Source: Dryas octopetala
Lineage: Eukaryota > Streptophyta > Magnoliopsida > Rosales > Rosaceae
Assembly (NCBI GenBank): GCA_963921425.1
Contig: OY992836.1
Location: forward strand, 503,501 to 567,500
Direction of reading: 5' to 3'
DNA: 64,000 nt
The position numbers were made by a program, and so were the translations under genes. The notes under the pieces are model-generated. The model had not been told where the DNA came from and made no database searches. It saw only the letters and a program-made list of their open reading frames with translations. The number at the start of each line of letters is the position of its first letter. Positions within the stretch are counted from its first letter, which is position 1. This document shows positions 25,090 through 35,993 of this stretch, piece after piece.

Positions 25090-25472
25090 GTGAAGAATTA
25101 TTTTTATCTTGATGCTTGGATAATTTTTGATGAAGTTGTGATGTGATTGAATATTCATGGATATTATTGTGGATTATTATTGAGTATGGAAATTGAAGAA
25201 TTATTTGAGGATAATTGTTTAAGTCATTTCACTCATACGAACTCTAGTGAGCTTACCGGGTTGTTTGTTTGAATGACCCGGTGTACCATGTATATGGTGT
25301 AGTGTGGCTAATGTTTAGCAGGTTGAGCAGGTTGAGGAGGCAGTCGGACCAATTTTGATTTATGTGATTGTTTTTATACAGTGATTTTATATAAAAGTTT
25401 TTTGGCTCACACTCTTATTTATTAAACGTATTTATTTACTTATGTTGTTGTGCATGGCTCAAAAGAAAGAGA

Positions 25473-28400
25473 TGTAACGACCCGACCTAAAGTTGACTTT
25501 TAAAAATAATGGACTTTCGTTTTTGACTTTGGGCACGTTGGAAAGGTCTCGAATCCATGAGTTCGTAGACACGCCGCACGCGTCAATCGGAGCTACGGTT
25601 TGAAAGATACGGGCTTTTGAAGCAAGTGGCAAACTTGTAATTTTTATGAAAGTGGGTTTTAAATACCCAAAAGTCAGATTTCCTCTCTCTCTCTCTCTCT
25701 CCTCATTTTCGGTCTCTCTCTCTCTCTCCCTCCCCGCGCGTCTGTCTGTCTCGCCCCTCACACTCGCTGCCCCTGTCGCCGGCGCGTGGTGGCGCGTCCG
25801 GCGGCGGCTGGGCTGGGTGTTTGGTCCACCGTGCTCGCCGTCCTCCCCTCTTCCTTCCCCTGGCCGCCGATCACCCACTTGAGCCACCATCGCGACGAAT
25901 CGACGCGAAGACAGAGAAGATGCTCTCGTCGGCGATCTGTGTTTTCCGACGGAGTTGCGGCGCCGGACCACCTGGGTTCTCTTCCCCAGGCCACGGTGAG
26001 TCTGCCCATGACCTTCCCTCACGACGGTGACACTCCACGACGACGATTCGACGCCACAAGGGTTGCGGCTGCACCACCGCGATTTCATTGTTCCGGCAGA
26101 AATTTGATGGCTGGACCTATTGGGCTTTGTTCCCCTGGTCATGGTGAGTCTAGCTATGGTCTCCGTTCGTCCATACGAGGCTCCACGACGGAGCAATGAG
26201 CTCGGGAAGCCAAGTCAGCCGCCGGCTTCCGCCGCCGATTTCGGCCATTTCCGGCGAGATTTGGCCGTCGGTCCAGTTGTCAAAAATGATCTTCGAGGTA
26301 CGGGCTATCTTTCCCCTAAGGTGTGTTTTCCCAATTTTGAGAAATTGAAAATTTGATTTTAGGGTGTTTGTTATATTTCGAATTTCTTGAAATTGGACTT
26401 GAATTTGAATTGTTTTTGTGCAATTGAAGGTTTTATTATGCAATTAGGATTATTTGGAGCTGAATTTGAGTATTTCTAGGTTTGTGCCGCCGCTGCCACC
26501 GTCGGCCCCGCCCCTCGTGGCGGTGGGTTAGATGGTTTCTTGTATTTTTTCCACTCCCTTAGAGTTCTAGTAGCTTAATTCTAGGTTCGGTGATTATCTG
26601 GGGTTATTTTTGTGTGTTGTTTATGGCTGGGCAGCCACCGTGTGTGGTGGTTGGCCGCTCGTTTCGGTTGTTAAACAGCTAGTTAAAGAATCTATTGTAT
26701 ATTGTTGGTTGTCTGGTCTTAAAAGGTACATGGGCTCGGGAAATCTCATTCACGATGCCGTTATGTTGCCGGATTTGGTATCCGAGCAATGGCACCGTGA
26801 AGGGTATTTCGGTCTTTTACGTAGTTAAATTGTGAGTGAAACGTATCAGACTTTTAATGTAGAGTACCGTTAATAAATCGTCGGTTTTGTGTGATTTGAT
26901 GCTTTATGTTAAAGAAAGCCAAGTATAGGGTTCAGACCATGAGAAGGAATTGACGAAGATTGAGACTAAAGGATTAAGTGAGGATTAAGCAATTATCATA
27001 CAATAGACTGTGAGTAGGAATGACAAACAAGTGAGGAAGGGGTCGTGAGTAGGAATCAATTTCCGAAAAGGTTTTGGTATTATTTTGGGGAAGTTTTATT
27101 AATGAATTTATGCCCTTTAGAAAATGATTTTGATCGAGCAGCTTTCACAATTTGAGAATAATTTTATTTAAGCGGATTTATGGAAAGATTTAAATTTCAG
27201 TTTTTTTATCTGGAGGAGTAGTTTTTGAGAGGTGGTTGATTGAGATATACAGAAGCGGTTTCAAACCGCCATACTAGTACCCCCTTCAGCAGGTATGTAT
27301 TGCTCTGCACTCGCCTAGAGATGACTCGGCGGTGTACGACCAGCACTCGCTCTGCACTTGTCTAGTTGGCAGTGTACGACCAGCACTCGCTCTGCACTTG
27401 CCTAGTTGGCGGTGTATGACCAGCATGACATTTGCTCTGCACTTGCCTAGTTGGCAGTGTACGACCAACATTTGCTCTGCACTTGCCTAACCGGCGGTGT
27501 ATGACCAACATCACAACAGGTATAGATTTGCTCTGCACTTGCCTAGAGATGACTCGGCAGTGTATGACCAGCAGTTCCCCGGGTACTAGTGTGGCGTGAG
27601 ATTTCAGTTTGTGGAGCATTTTGCGAAATGAAATTACATCAGTAAATATTTTAAATGACAGTTTCAGTAGAGCATTGTGTTTTTATTTCAGTTATTTTAA
27701 CAGTTTTACAACTTGAAAATAATATTTATTCTTCAGAGTTCGAATTACAGTTTTGAGATGACTTAAAAATGGATTTGAAAGAAGAGATGGATTTGAGAAA
27801 TAGTTTTAAAGTTGGAGGGTTTCAAAGAGCGTCGTGAGTGAAATTGGATAGATGTTTGTTTGTACCGTGTGTTGTATGGCTTTTGTTCGTTAGGACTTGG
27901 GCTGGTTAGAACTTGGTAAGGTTTAGGCTTGAAGCTTGAGAAGGGAAGCGAGGGTGATTATGCCGTGAGGTTATTAATTAGGATCTGAATGTTTGAGGTT
28001 GATGTTGAGGTTAATAGTTAACGATTAGGCAATTGATTTGCCAAAATGTTTTATTATTATTATTGATGAGATTTGATGTGCATATGAGGATTTTTTGATT
28101 ATCTTGATGCTTGGATGATTGGTGGTGGAATGTTTTGTAATTAAGTAATTATGGATATTTTGTGGATTATTTTTGAGTTTGGGGATTGAGAAAATTATTG
28201 AGGACAATTATTATTATATCATTTCACTCATACGAGCTCTAGTGAGCTTATCGGGTTTGTTGTATAACTCGGTACACCATGGATGTGGTGTAGGATTTGT
28301 GTTTTGCAGGTTAAGCAGACTGAGGAAGCAGTGGGGGGGAGACGAGGCAGTGGGACCCAGAAAGATTTATTTAATTGTTTTTACTCAGTGGTTTGTTTAA

Positions 28401-28519
28401 AATGTTTTTGATAGAATTATATTTACTTATGTTGTTGTGCATGGCTCAAACGTAAGAGAAAACAGATTTAAAAGTTTGATGTTCAGTATTTTCATGGGCC
28501 TGAGTTTCGGGGTGTTACA
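25473..28519 (+). mobile_element. Family B solo-LTR-like unit B-3, 3.05 kb
   Basis: It begins TGTAACGACCCGACC and ends TTTCGGGGTGTTACA. AGAGA flanks both sides (25468-25472 and 28520-28524). The two termini are inverted similar sequences over about 12 bases. It contains (CT)n at 25683-25730, a minisatellite at about 27296-27575 and the hairpin variant at 28250-28273. The 245-codon minus-strand frame (25459-26196) crosses low-complexity sequence and is rejected as a gene. Confidence 0.8.
27296..27575. repeat. Minisatellite in B-3
   Basis: Tandem units contain CTCTGCACTTGCCTAG and GTGTATGACCAGCA with a basic period of about 40 bp and longer variants. It occupies the position homologous to the 48-49-bp arrays in B-1, B-5 and A-5. 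Confidence 0.75.
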
Positions 28520-28577
28520 AGAGAAAACAGGTTTAAAAGTTTGATGTTCAGTATTTTTATGGGCCCGTTACAGCAAG

Positions 28578-29172
28578 CCATCCTTTCTTCTTATCTCCCT
28601 CTTTCATGCTTTCCCATGCAGCCACAAGTCACTGCAAGCCGCATGCCTCTTTTTTTCTGCCAATACAATCACGCAAAATGCTTGATTAATCTTGTTTTCA
28701 GCCTCCCACAGATTGACACGTGGCGCAGACCAGGCTGTTGACAGCCTTTCTCCGGCCTTCATCCGTGTGCCTCTCTTTCCTCCGAGCCTATAACTGCGCG
28801 ACATATGGCAGAAATCCCAGATATTTCCAGCCTTGCACTAGTTTTTGTGCTGATCCTTTCCTCATCACATGACTTAGTCTTTGCCTATTTAAAGGAGCCT
28901 TTAGCCCCTCCTTCACATTTTTTTCTCTACATTTTAATTTTCTGTCTTTTTCTAGTATTCTCCTAGGATTTCTCTCTCAAGCATTTTGGCTATGATGTTT
29001 GAGAGAGAATAAGAATGTAATTTTCTTGCACTTTTAATTAATGAAACTTTAATTTATGTCTCTCTTCTCTCTTATCCTAATCTTTTATTTACTTTATGAC
29101 TTTTATTTTATGTAGTTTCTTTACTTTATGGTTAGTAGTGTTATTTATTTTCTTGTTCTTTAAATTACATGC

Positions 29173-29213
<41 letters not shown>

Positions 29214-29569
29214 TTTAAGATCTAAGCTCATGGGTGGTCACTAAACCCCCTTACCAAGGTAACGGGAAAGCATCACCATAAATATTATTAAGTGAGACTT
29301 TTATGTTAATTTTCCCCTTGTTTAGATCCTACAAACTCTAGATTTTGATATTAAAATGAGAAAGAGACTATCTTTCACCCATAATGTCATATATTATGGG
29401 TAGTTAGATCTTCTTTCCATAATTTAGCTTTATGGTTAATCTTTTAAACACAAACCTTTTTGAACTCTAGTTGTTTCTTAGTTTTTGGTTCACTTGAGTT
29501 GCTTAAAGTTTGTATTTTTGTGCTCAATTCATATTTATTTTTGTAAGAGGGCATTAAGTAACTCTTGGG
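28578..29569 (+). repeat. Central part of Element IV 5' LTR with promoter candidate
   Basis: This piece lies between the GCAAG and TTGGG duplications. TATTTAAA at 28886-28893 is followed by GGAGCC; Element III's LTR has TATTTAAAGGAAGG at the analogous place, which supports it as a TATA-type core promoter. A (TTTA)n microsatellite occupies 29173-29213. No ORF of note is seen. Confidence 0.6.
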
Positions 29570-29980
29570 TGTGAGACCCCGTATTTTTCAAAGATTTATT
29601 TTAAATATTTTGAGAATTTATTTTAAGGATTTTAAGAATTTATTTGGAATTTAAAAAGGGTTTAGGGATTTATTTGGAATTTAAAAAGGGAATTTATTTT
29701 AAGGATTTTAAGAATTTATTTGGAATTTAAAAAGGTTTTGATTTAATTTTAATTTTTGTTTTAATTTGGGCTTGACCCAAAGTTGACTTTTTATTCTATT
29801 GAGCTTTTGATTTTGACTTTGGGCACATTGGATAGGTCTCGAGTCCACGAGTTCGTAGACACATAGCATGTGTCGATCGAAGTTATGGTTTGAAAGTTAC
29901 GGGCATTTGAAGTAAATGGCAAACTTGTAATTTTTACAAAAGTGGTTTTAAAACCCAAAATCAGTCTCTCTCTCCTCATT

Positions 29981-30040
<60 letters not shown>

Positions 30041-31935
30041 GCGTCTTTCTCGCCTCTCACCCTCGCCGCCCCTGTCACAGGCGCGTCCGGCAGCGGCTGG
30101 GCTGGGTGTTTGGCCCATAGTGCTCGCCTCCCTCCCCTCTCTCTCTCTCTCTCTCCCAATGGTCTCCGTTTTTCCAACCGATCACCCACGATGAAGGAAC
30201 GATGCAGAACAGCCGTGTAACGCCCCGAACCTCGGGCCCATAAATACACTAAAACTTTGCTGTTTAAACCTCTTTTCAAAGAATAAGACATGCACTTAAC
30301 ATAATAAATAAATTTCTTTCAAATAAAACATTTATGTAAAACCTCTGTGGAAAAACATTTAAACAAACAAAGTGGGTCTCACTGCCTCGACTTCTCCTCA
30401 CTGCCTCCTCAGCCTACTTAACCTGCAAAACACAAACCCTACACTACATCCATGGTGTACCGGGTAATACAACAAACCCGGTAAGCTCGAAAGCTAGTAT
30501 GAGTGAAATGACTTAAACAATTATCCTCAAATTATCCTCAAATTTACATACTCAAAAATAATCCACAATAAAATCCATAATTACTCAAACGCATAATAAT
30601 CTCATCACCAATCATTCAAGCATCAAGATAAATCATAAATCCTTATATTCACATCAAATCCCCCCAATAATTTTAATGATCATTTCGGCAAATCAATTAC
30701 CTAATCGTCAACTAACAACCTCAACCTCAATCATTCATAACTTCAATAATAACCTTCATTTCCATCCTCGAGATTCAAGCCTAGTCTTACCAAGTCCTAG
30801 TCAAACCAAATCCTAGCAAATAAATGCAATGCAATACAAACAAACAAGGCAAACAATCAACTATCTAATTTCACTCACATCGCTCTTTGAAATGTCTCAG
30901 CTTTAAAACTTTTTCTCAAATCCATTTTTAAATCATCTTAAAACTGTAAATCGACCTCTGAAGAACAATTAATACTCTCAAAATGACAGGACCGCCCCCG
31001 GGTTCCACCCTGAAACCTGGAGAGGTCCTGCGGGAATCCAAATTCAAGGAAAATCCTACCGAAATTTCGGCAGAACCTCCCCTAAAAATGGACTAACTCA
31101 GAATTTCAAAACCTGTTAAAAAGCACTTCTAAACAGCAACCACCTCTACCACAACCAAAATAGGGTCTCAGACCCAACAATTTCACAGAAATCCAACTTA
31201 AAATTGTAAAGTAGTTATCAGAGCTTCTATTCTATTACAAGGAATTTCTACAAAAAATTGAATGGCGCCTACAGGGTCCGACTAGGGAGATGGATGTAAC
31301 TGCCTCGACGTGTTTGGCTCGACCTCCACCAAAGCTACTACCGGGGGGGGGGGACAATTTAAGACAAAACAAGAAAACGGTGAGATAGGCTCAGTGAGTG
31401 GACAAATTTATGGAAACAAAAACAAAAGTGAATTTCGTTTTCAGAAATTCCTTCAAAACCACGTGTAGTTCAAAGACTTCACGTCACTCTTTGAAATCCC
31501 CCAGTTTTAAAATCATTTCCAAACTTTAAGAGTGTTATAAACTATTGGAACTCAAATAAAAGACAAATCAAGATACATTTCTCAATGGTCAACCATCTAA
31601 ATTAACAAAGTCATAAAAATAATAAAGATCGAAAACATTATAAAACTCGAAAGGTATTTCTCATTTAAAATCCATACTTAAACCCTTGAAAATACCAATT
31701 TTATTTCTCACCATGCTATATACCCTGAATAATCCTGGCCATACACCTATGCGGAATTCCTGCATCGCACAGGCAGGCAATATCCTGGCCATACACACGC
31801 GTGGAGTAAATCCAACACGTGCAGGCAATATCCTGGCCATACACACGTGTGAATAAAATCAGCACGTGCAGGCAATCCTGGTCATACGTGCACACAGAGC
31901 GGCCCCCAAAGGGCGAAGCATCCCGACACACGGCC

Positions 31936-32570
31936 TGTTGATGCCCAAAAATGGTAGAGCAGTCAACGTCGAGTCGAACCACATGGGCCCGTTGACCCAC
32001 CACTGAGCGGATGACACGTCGAAGTGGGGCAGGAACGGGTAGCTGGGTCCGACTGGTGAGTAATGAGAGAGAATGATATCCAAAGCACCCTGCGCAAGTA
32101 CACAAAAGTGAGCGGGAAGGGCACCGGTGTGGTGCCGGCCAAAGCTCCTCCGACGCTCAAGTCAGTGTTCAGAGAGATCTGAGAGCAGAGTGAGTGAATA
32201 GTATAATAATGATTTCAGTCCCCCCTTTGTGACAAGAAGGTACCTCTTTTATAGTACCTTTGGAAGAGTGTCAACCAATCCGGTGATGACACGTGTCCCT
32301 TGTGATGACTTGCACTGTAGGAGCGCCACGTGTCGCCGGTCTTGAGGATCCGAGTGAGTTGACACGGGTCGGGGCCTAGAAGGCTGGAGCTTAGAAGGCC
32401 GGAGCCTAAGAGGCCGGGGCCCAGGGGGCCGGAGCCCATGAGGCCGGAGCCTAGTGGATCATGGGCTAGGAGCCCAGGAAGGGCTTAGTCTTTTGGGTCT
32501 AGGCCCAAACAGCATGGTGTTGGGCCTTGTGTGACTTGTCGTTATGCCGAGATGATTAGTCATACGAACA
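31936..32570 (-). repeat. 3' LTR of Element II
   Basis: It matches 38625-39259 except CACATGGG for CACGTGGG near 31982. It includes imperfect repeats of a GGCCGGAGCCTA-type unit at about 32371-32460. Confidence 0.92.
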
Positions 32571-32585
32571 GAAGTCCCCCAAGTT
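32571..32585 (-). other. Polypurine tract of Element II
   Basis: On the minus strand AACTTGGGGGACTTC lies directly before the 3' LTR. A similar CTTGGGGGACTTCTAG lies about 120 bases further inside (near 32688-32703). Confidence 0.7.
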
Positions 32586-33169
32586 TCCGAGCAAAAGATA
32601 CTTCTTGGTTGGGAACTTTGTACACAAAAGAGTCCGAGCAGAACGACAAGTAACCACACACTTGTTCCTGCTTAAGCTACTGTCTAGAAGTCCCCCAAGT
32701 TCCTTAGCAAGAAAAGCTGTACTGCAGGAAAGCTTGGGGGTTGCAGATGACACTTTTTTTTTTTTTTGAATTTCTGATCACCCTGTATTCCGAGCAGTAG
32801 ACGCTTCGTGTAATCCCCAGTGAATCTCATCCGATTTTAATGGTGGGATGTCGCCCTTTGTAAATGAGAATCTAGCATGAAATGGTAGAGCCCAAATATA
32901 AAGATTTCCACACCCTCATCTCTCCCCCCTCTCCTCTTTTTTTTATTTTTTGAAAAATGACTCAATATAGAGCTGCCCCCCCTTTTGTTTGTGATAACCG
33001 AATACAAGGCTGCCCTCCCCCCCCCCCCCTTTTTTTTTGTTTTTTTTTTTGGTACTATGTTAGGAGAGAGAGAGCTGCTTTATGAAAAGAAAATTTTATT
33101 TTTGAACTCCTAGGAGCGGAAGGCACTCGGGTTGGCTGTATGAGAAAAGGGGGGAGGGCTGCTCGGGTG

Positions 33170-33830
33170 GCCGGACTTGGTCGGGTCGGGCCGGAGGGAG
33201 AGCTGTGCGGGTGAGTGGGGCTGTAGGTCGGGTCGGAGAGGGAGGGGTCGTCGGCCCGGAGAGGAGAGCTGCGCGGGCAGCGGCGTGGGTCGGGCTGCGC
33301 GAATCGACGTGGGTCGCGAAGGATCGGGGCTGTTGCGGGGAGCGGACGACTGGGCTCGGGCCGGAAGGATCGGCGCTGGTTGGGCCGTAACAGGAGGAGG
33401 CTCGGGTCGGTCGTGGCTGTGGCTTGGAGCGCGGGTGCTCGTCGGGGCGCGACGCGGGCTGGGCTCGGGCGGAGGCATGGTGCGCGGGCTGGGCTCGGGC
33501 CGGAGTTGTGGTGCGCGAGCTGGGCTCGGGCCGGAGGCGAGGTGCAGGGGCTGGGCTCAGGCCGGAGGTGGGGGTGGCTGCTCGGGTTGGCGCAGGGGTG
33601 GGCTGCGCGCAGTGGTTGGGTGCTCGGGCAGCAGCGGGGGGTGGCTGCGCTGTTTGGCGCTGGTCGGAGGAGCAGGAGGGCTTGGGTCGGGCCGGAGCTG
33701 CTTGGCTTGGTTTGCTGCTCGGGTAGTGGCTGGTCGGCGCGGGCAGCAGCACTGGGGGGGCTGTTTTGTGCCCGGATTGGTGGTGTGCGCGAGGGCGCGT
33801 GGGGCTGTGTGCTGCATCGGGCTTGATTTT
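33170..33830. repeat. GC-rich degenerate minisatellite in Element II
   Basis: Repeated GGGCTCGGGCCGGAG-type units cover about 650 bp. They keep all six frames open (for example a 324-codon minus-strand frame at 33055-34029 rich in P, S, A and R), so ORFs here carry no weight as genes. Confidence 0.75.
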
Positions 33831-34394
33831 CACGTTTTGAGGTAGGTAATTCAAATAGAAATTTTTCTAACCACTTGATATATTGATTGTGCCTTTGAAA
33901 AAATTGAGAACTTTGGGAAGTTGTGGTCGTCCAGCCTGAGGCGGACCTTGGAATTCTACTTGTGAATTTTGTGGATAATGTGAGTAGGGGCAGGTGGAGG
34001 TGCAACTGGGTATGAGCCGTGCCGAGCATTGGGTAGGCAGCATGCCCTCATTTGTGGACTTTGTAATTTATTGGGTATTGTTGTGTTTTGTTGCCAGGTA
34101 CATGGGAAACAAGATTAGTGGGTCGGACCCGTCTGAGCTGTTGAAGCCGCGGAAGACTGGTAAGGCATGGGTTGTCATGGCTCTTCCCCTTGAATTGATT
34201 TTTTGAATATTGGCTTTGATAAATGGTTGGTGGCTGAGCATGTGAAAAGTGATAGGGTGAATGTTGTAAATTTGGGGGTGGAAGAGCACATATGAGGGGT
34301 GGGAAACCAGTAGCGATCTTGATATGTCCATGGTGTTGTCTTGGTATTCCGAGTACTTCCCATCTTGATTTTTGTTGTTTTTTTTTTTTTTGAT

Positions 34395-34690
34395 GGGCAG
34401 GTGTGCGGGGCGGAAGCCTGGGCTCGGGCCGGGGCTGGTGGTGCACTGGGCGGAAGCTCGGAGAGAGCTGGCGTCAGGGGCACGGAAACCTGGGTGGGTG
34501 CACGGCGAGGAAGCCTGAGTGGGTGCGCGGGGCGGAAGCCTGGGCTCGGGCCGGGGCTGGCGGTGCACGGGGCGAAAGCTCGGAGGAAGCTGGTGTCAGC
34601 AGCGCGGAAGCCTGGGTGGGTGCGCGGCGCGGAAGCCTGGGTGGTGAGCAGGGCGGAAGCCTGGGCTCGAGCCGGGGGCAGGAAGCCTAA
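34395..34690. repeat. About 122-bp tandem repeat in Element II
   Basis: GCGGAAGCCTGGGCTCGGGC recurs at about 34410 and 34532, with shorter GGAAGCCTGGGTGGGTGC units between. This region also keeps several frames open by composition. Confidence 0.7.
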
Positions 34691-34918
34691 TCAATGCATT
34701 GCGGGCCGAGCTACTGCAGGCCAGGAAGGAGGCAGACCAGGCTAGGCAAGAGTTGGAGCAGTGCGAGGAGGAGCTGAGCCAAGCCAAGCAGGTGGTCTGT
34801 TAGGGGCTGGCAGTAATGATGGACATGCCAACGTTCTAGAGGGAGGTACCCAGGGGGAAGAGCCCGAGGATGGAGCATCCACAGGTGGGGAGCATGACAT
34901 GGGAGAGGATCCCAAATA
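34690..34918 (+). pseudogene. Antisense coiled-coil ORF remnant in Element II (frameshifted)
   Basis: On the plus strand, antisense to gag, one frame reads a heptad-like helix (ARKEADQARQELEQCEEEL) up to a stop near 34800. Shifting frame near 34790 continues as an acidic tail (GGTQGEEPEDGASTGGE) that ends at TAA near 34916. A T-rich tract ending GCAG at about 34400 resembles a splice acceptor, and a possible upstream exon lies at 34098-34160. Extra antisense ORFs have been reported in Tat-type elements; assigning this remnant to that class is inference. No family is recognised. Confidence 0.4.
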
Positions 34919-35109
34919 AATGTTTGAAGCAAACATGGCCCGGGGGCAGGGGTGGGCGGACCATCGATCGCCCTATTTTGGTTTGAGTTATATGGCGGGT
35001 CGGATGTAGTCCGTACCAAATTACAAACTCTTTTGATTATTCCCTTTGTACTTTATGATATTTGGATGATTTGGAGGGTGTCCAACCCGTTATGGGGTAG
35101 GATGCCCTT

Positions 35110-35800
35110 CTTTTGAATACATGGTATTGCAGAATGTTATCGAATGCATGGTACTTAGTTTCCCTTGGATGCATGAAATTGATTTTTCTCTGAATGCATG
35201 GTACTTAGTTTCCCTTGAATGCATGAGATTGATTTTCCCTTGAATGCATGGTACTTAAGTTCCCTTGAATGCATGTGCCACAGCCGCGCCCTGAATGTAT
35301 GGTACTTAGCTTCCCTTGAATGCATGGGCGGATATGGGCAGGGTCGGATGTCTGATGGCCCGGGGGTCCATACAGCCAATTAAGACTTTGAGAAAAAAGT
35401 GTCCGTGGTAGGACTTCCGTGAATGCATGGTACTTAGTTTCCCTTGAATGCATTTGCCATAGCCGCGCCCTGAATGCATGGTACTTGGCTTCCCTTGAAT
35501 GCATGGGGCGGATATGGGTAGGGTCGGATGTCTGATGGCCCGGGGGTCCATACAGCCAATTAAGACTTTGATTAAAAATGAAGAAAAAAGTGTCCGTGGT
35601 AGGACTTCCGTGAATGCATGGTACTTAGTTTCCCTTGAATGCATTTGCCATAGCCGCGCCCTGAATGCATGGTACTTGGCTTCCCTTGAATGCATGGGGC
35701 GGATATGGGTAGGGTCGGATGTCTGATGGCCCGGGGGTCCATACAGCCAATTAACACTTTGAATAAAAATGAAGAAAAATGTGTCCATGGTAGGACTCTC
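35110..35800. repeat. Two-level tandem repeat in Element II
   Basis: Short units built on GAATGCATGGTACTTAG recur every 30-60 bp. A larger unit of about 180-190 bp containing GGTCGGATGTCTGATGGCCC repeats at about 35343, 35523 and 35717. Minus-strand frames across it (for example MHSREAKYHAF repeats) are by-products of the repeat. Confidence 0.85.
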
Positions 35801-35861
35801 ATTTACTAAAGCGATAACATAGATGAAATTGAAAAAAGTCCCCGGGGGGTACAATATGTGT

Positions 35862-35993
35862 CTACTTGTAAAAGTAGCGGAGGTGCTCGGCGCGCCAAGG
35901 GTGGCCGAGTTCCTTGCCGGTTGTGGCGCGGAGCCTGTATGTGCCTGGACGGACGACCTCAATGATTTTGTAGGGCGTCTGGGGTAGGGCAGG
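35862..35993 (-). pseudogene. Integrase C-terminal tail remnant of Element II
   Basis: On the minus strand a frame reads TPYKIIEVVRPGTYRL, then HPWRAEHLRYFYK, then stop (35862-35864). This resembles the end of Tat-type pol (GPY...VVRPGTYRL...PHPWNAEHLR). It lies in a different frame from the gag-protease ORF, which reads through its first bases before stopping at 35959. It marks the right-hand side of the deletion that removed reverse transcriptase, RNase H and the integrase core. Confidence 0.75.

Larger units (their letters stand above)
21062..28572 (+). mobile_element. Family B unit B-2, interrupted by A-3 and B-3
   Basis: It starts TGTGAGACCCCGTATTTT at 21062 and ends GGGCCCGTTACA at 28572. 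The 5-bp duplication GCAAG lies at 21057-21061 and 28573-28577. Its own sequence is 21062-22180, about 25090-25472 and 28525-28572. The middle of the unit is missing where A-3 joins it (about 25089). It carries a (CT)n tract at 21367-21403 and the hairpin at 25255-25282. The overlapping ORFs at 21338-21845 lie in GC-rich CT-flanked sequence on both strands and are not credible genes. Confidence 0.75.

Noticed and set aside
25459..26196. 245-codon minus-strand ORF in B-3
   Set aside because: It crosses a (CT)n tract as Arg-Glu repeats, and homologous positions in other family B copies do not keep the frame.
33055..34029. 324-codon minus-strand ORF, with long overlapping ORFs on both strands
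   Set aside because: It lies in a GC-rich minisatellite that keeps all frames open; composition is Pro/Ser/Ala/Arg with no domain.
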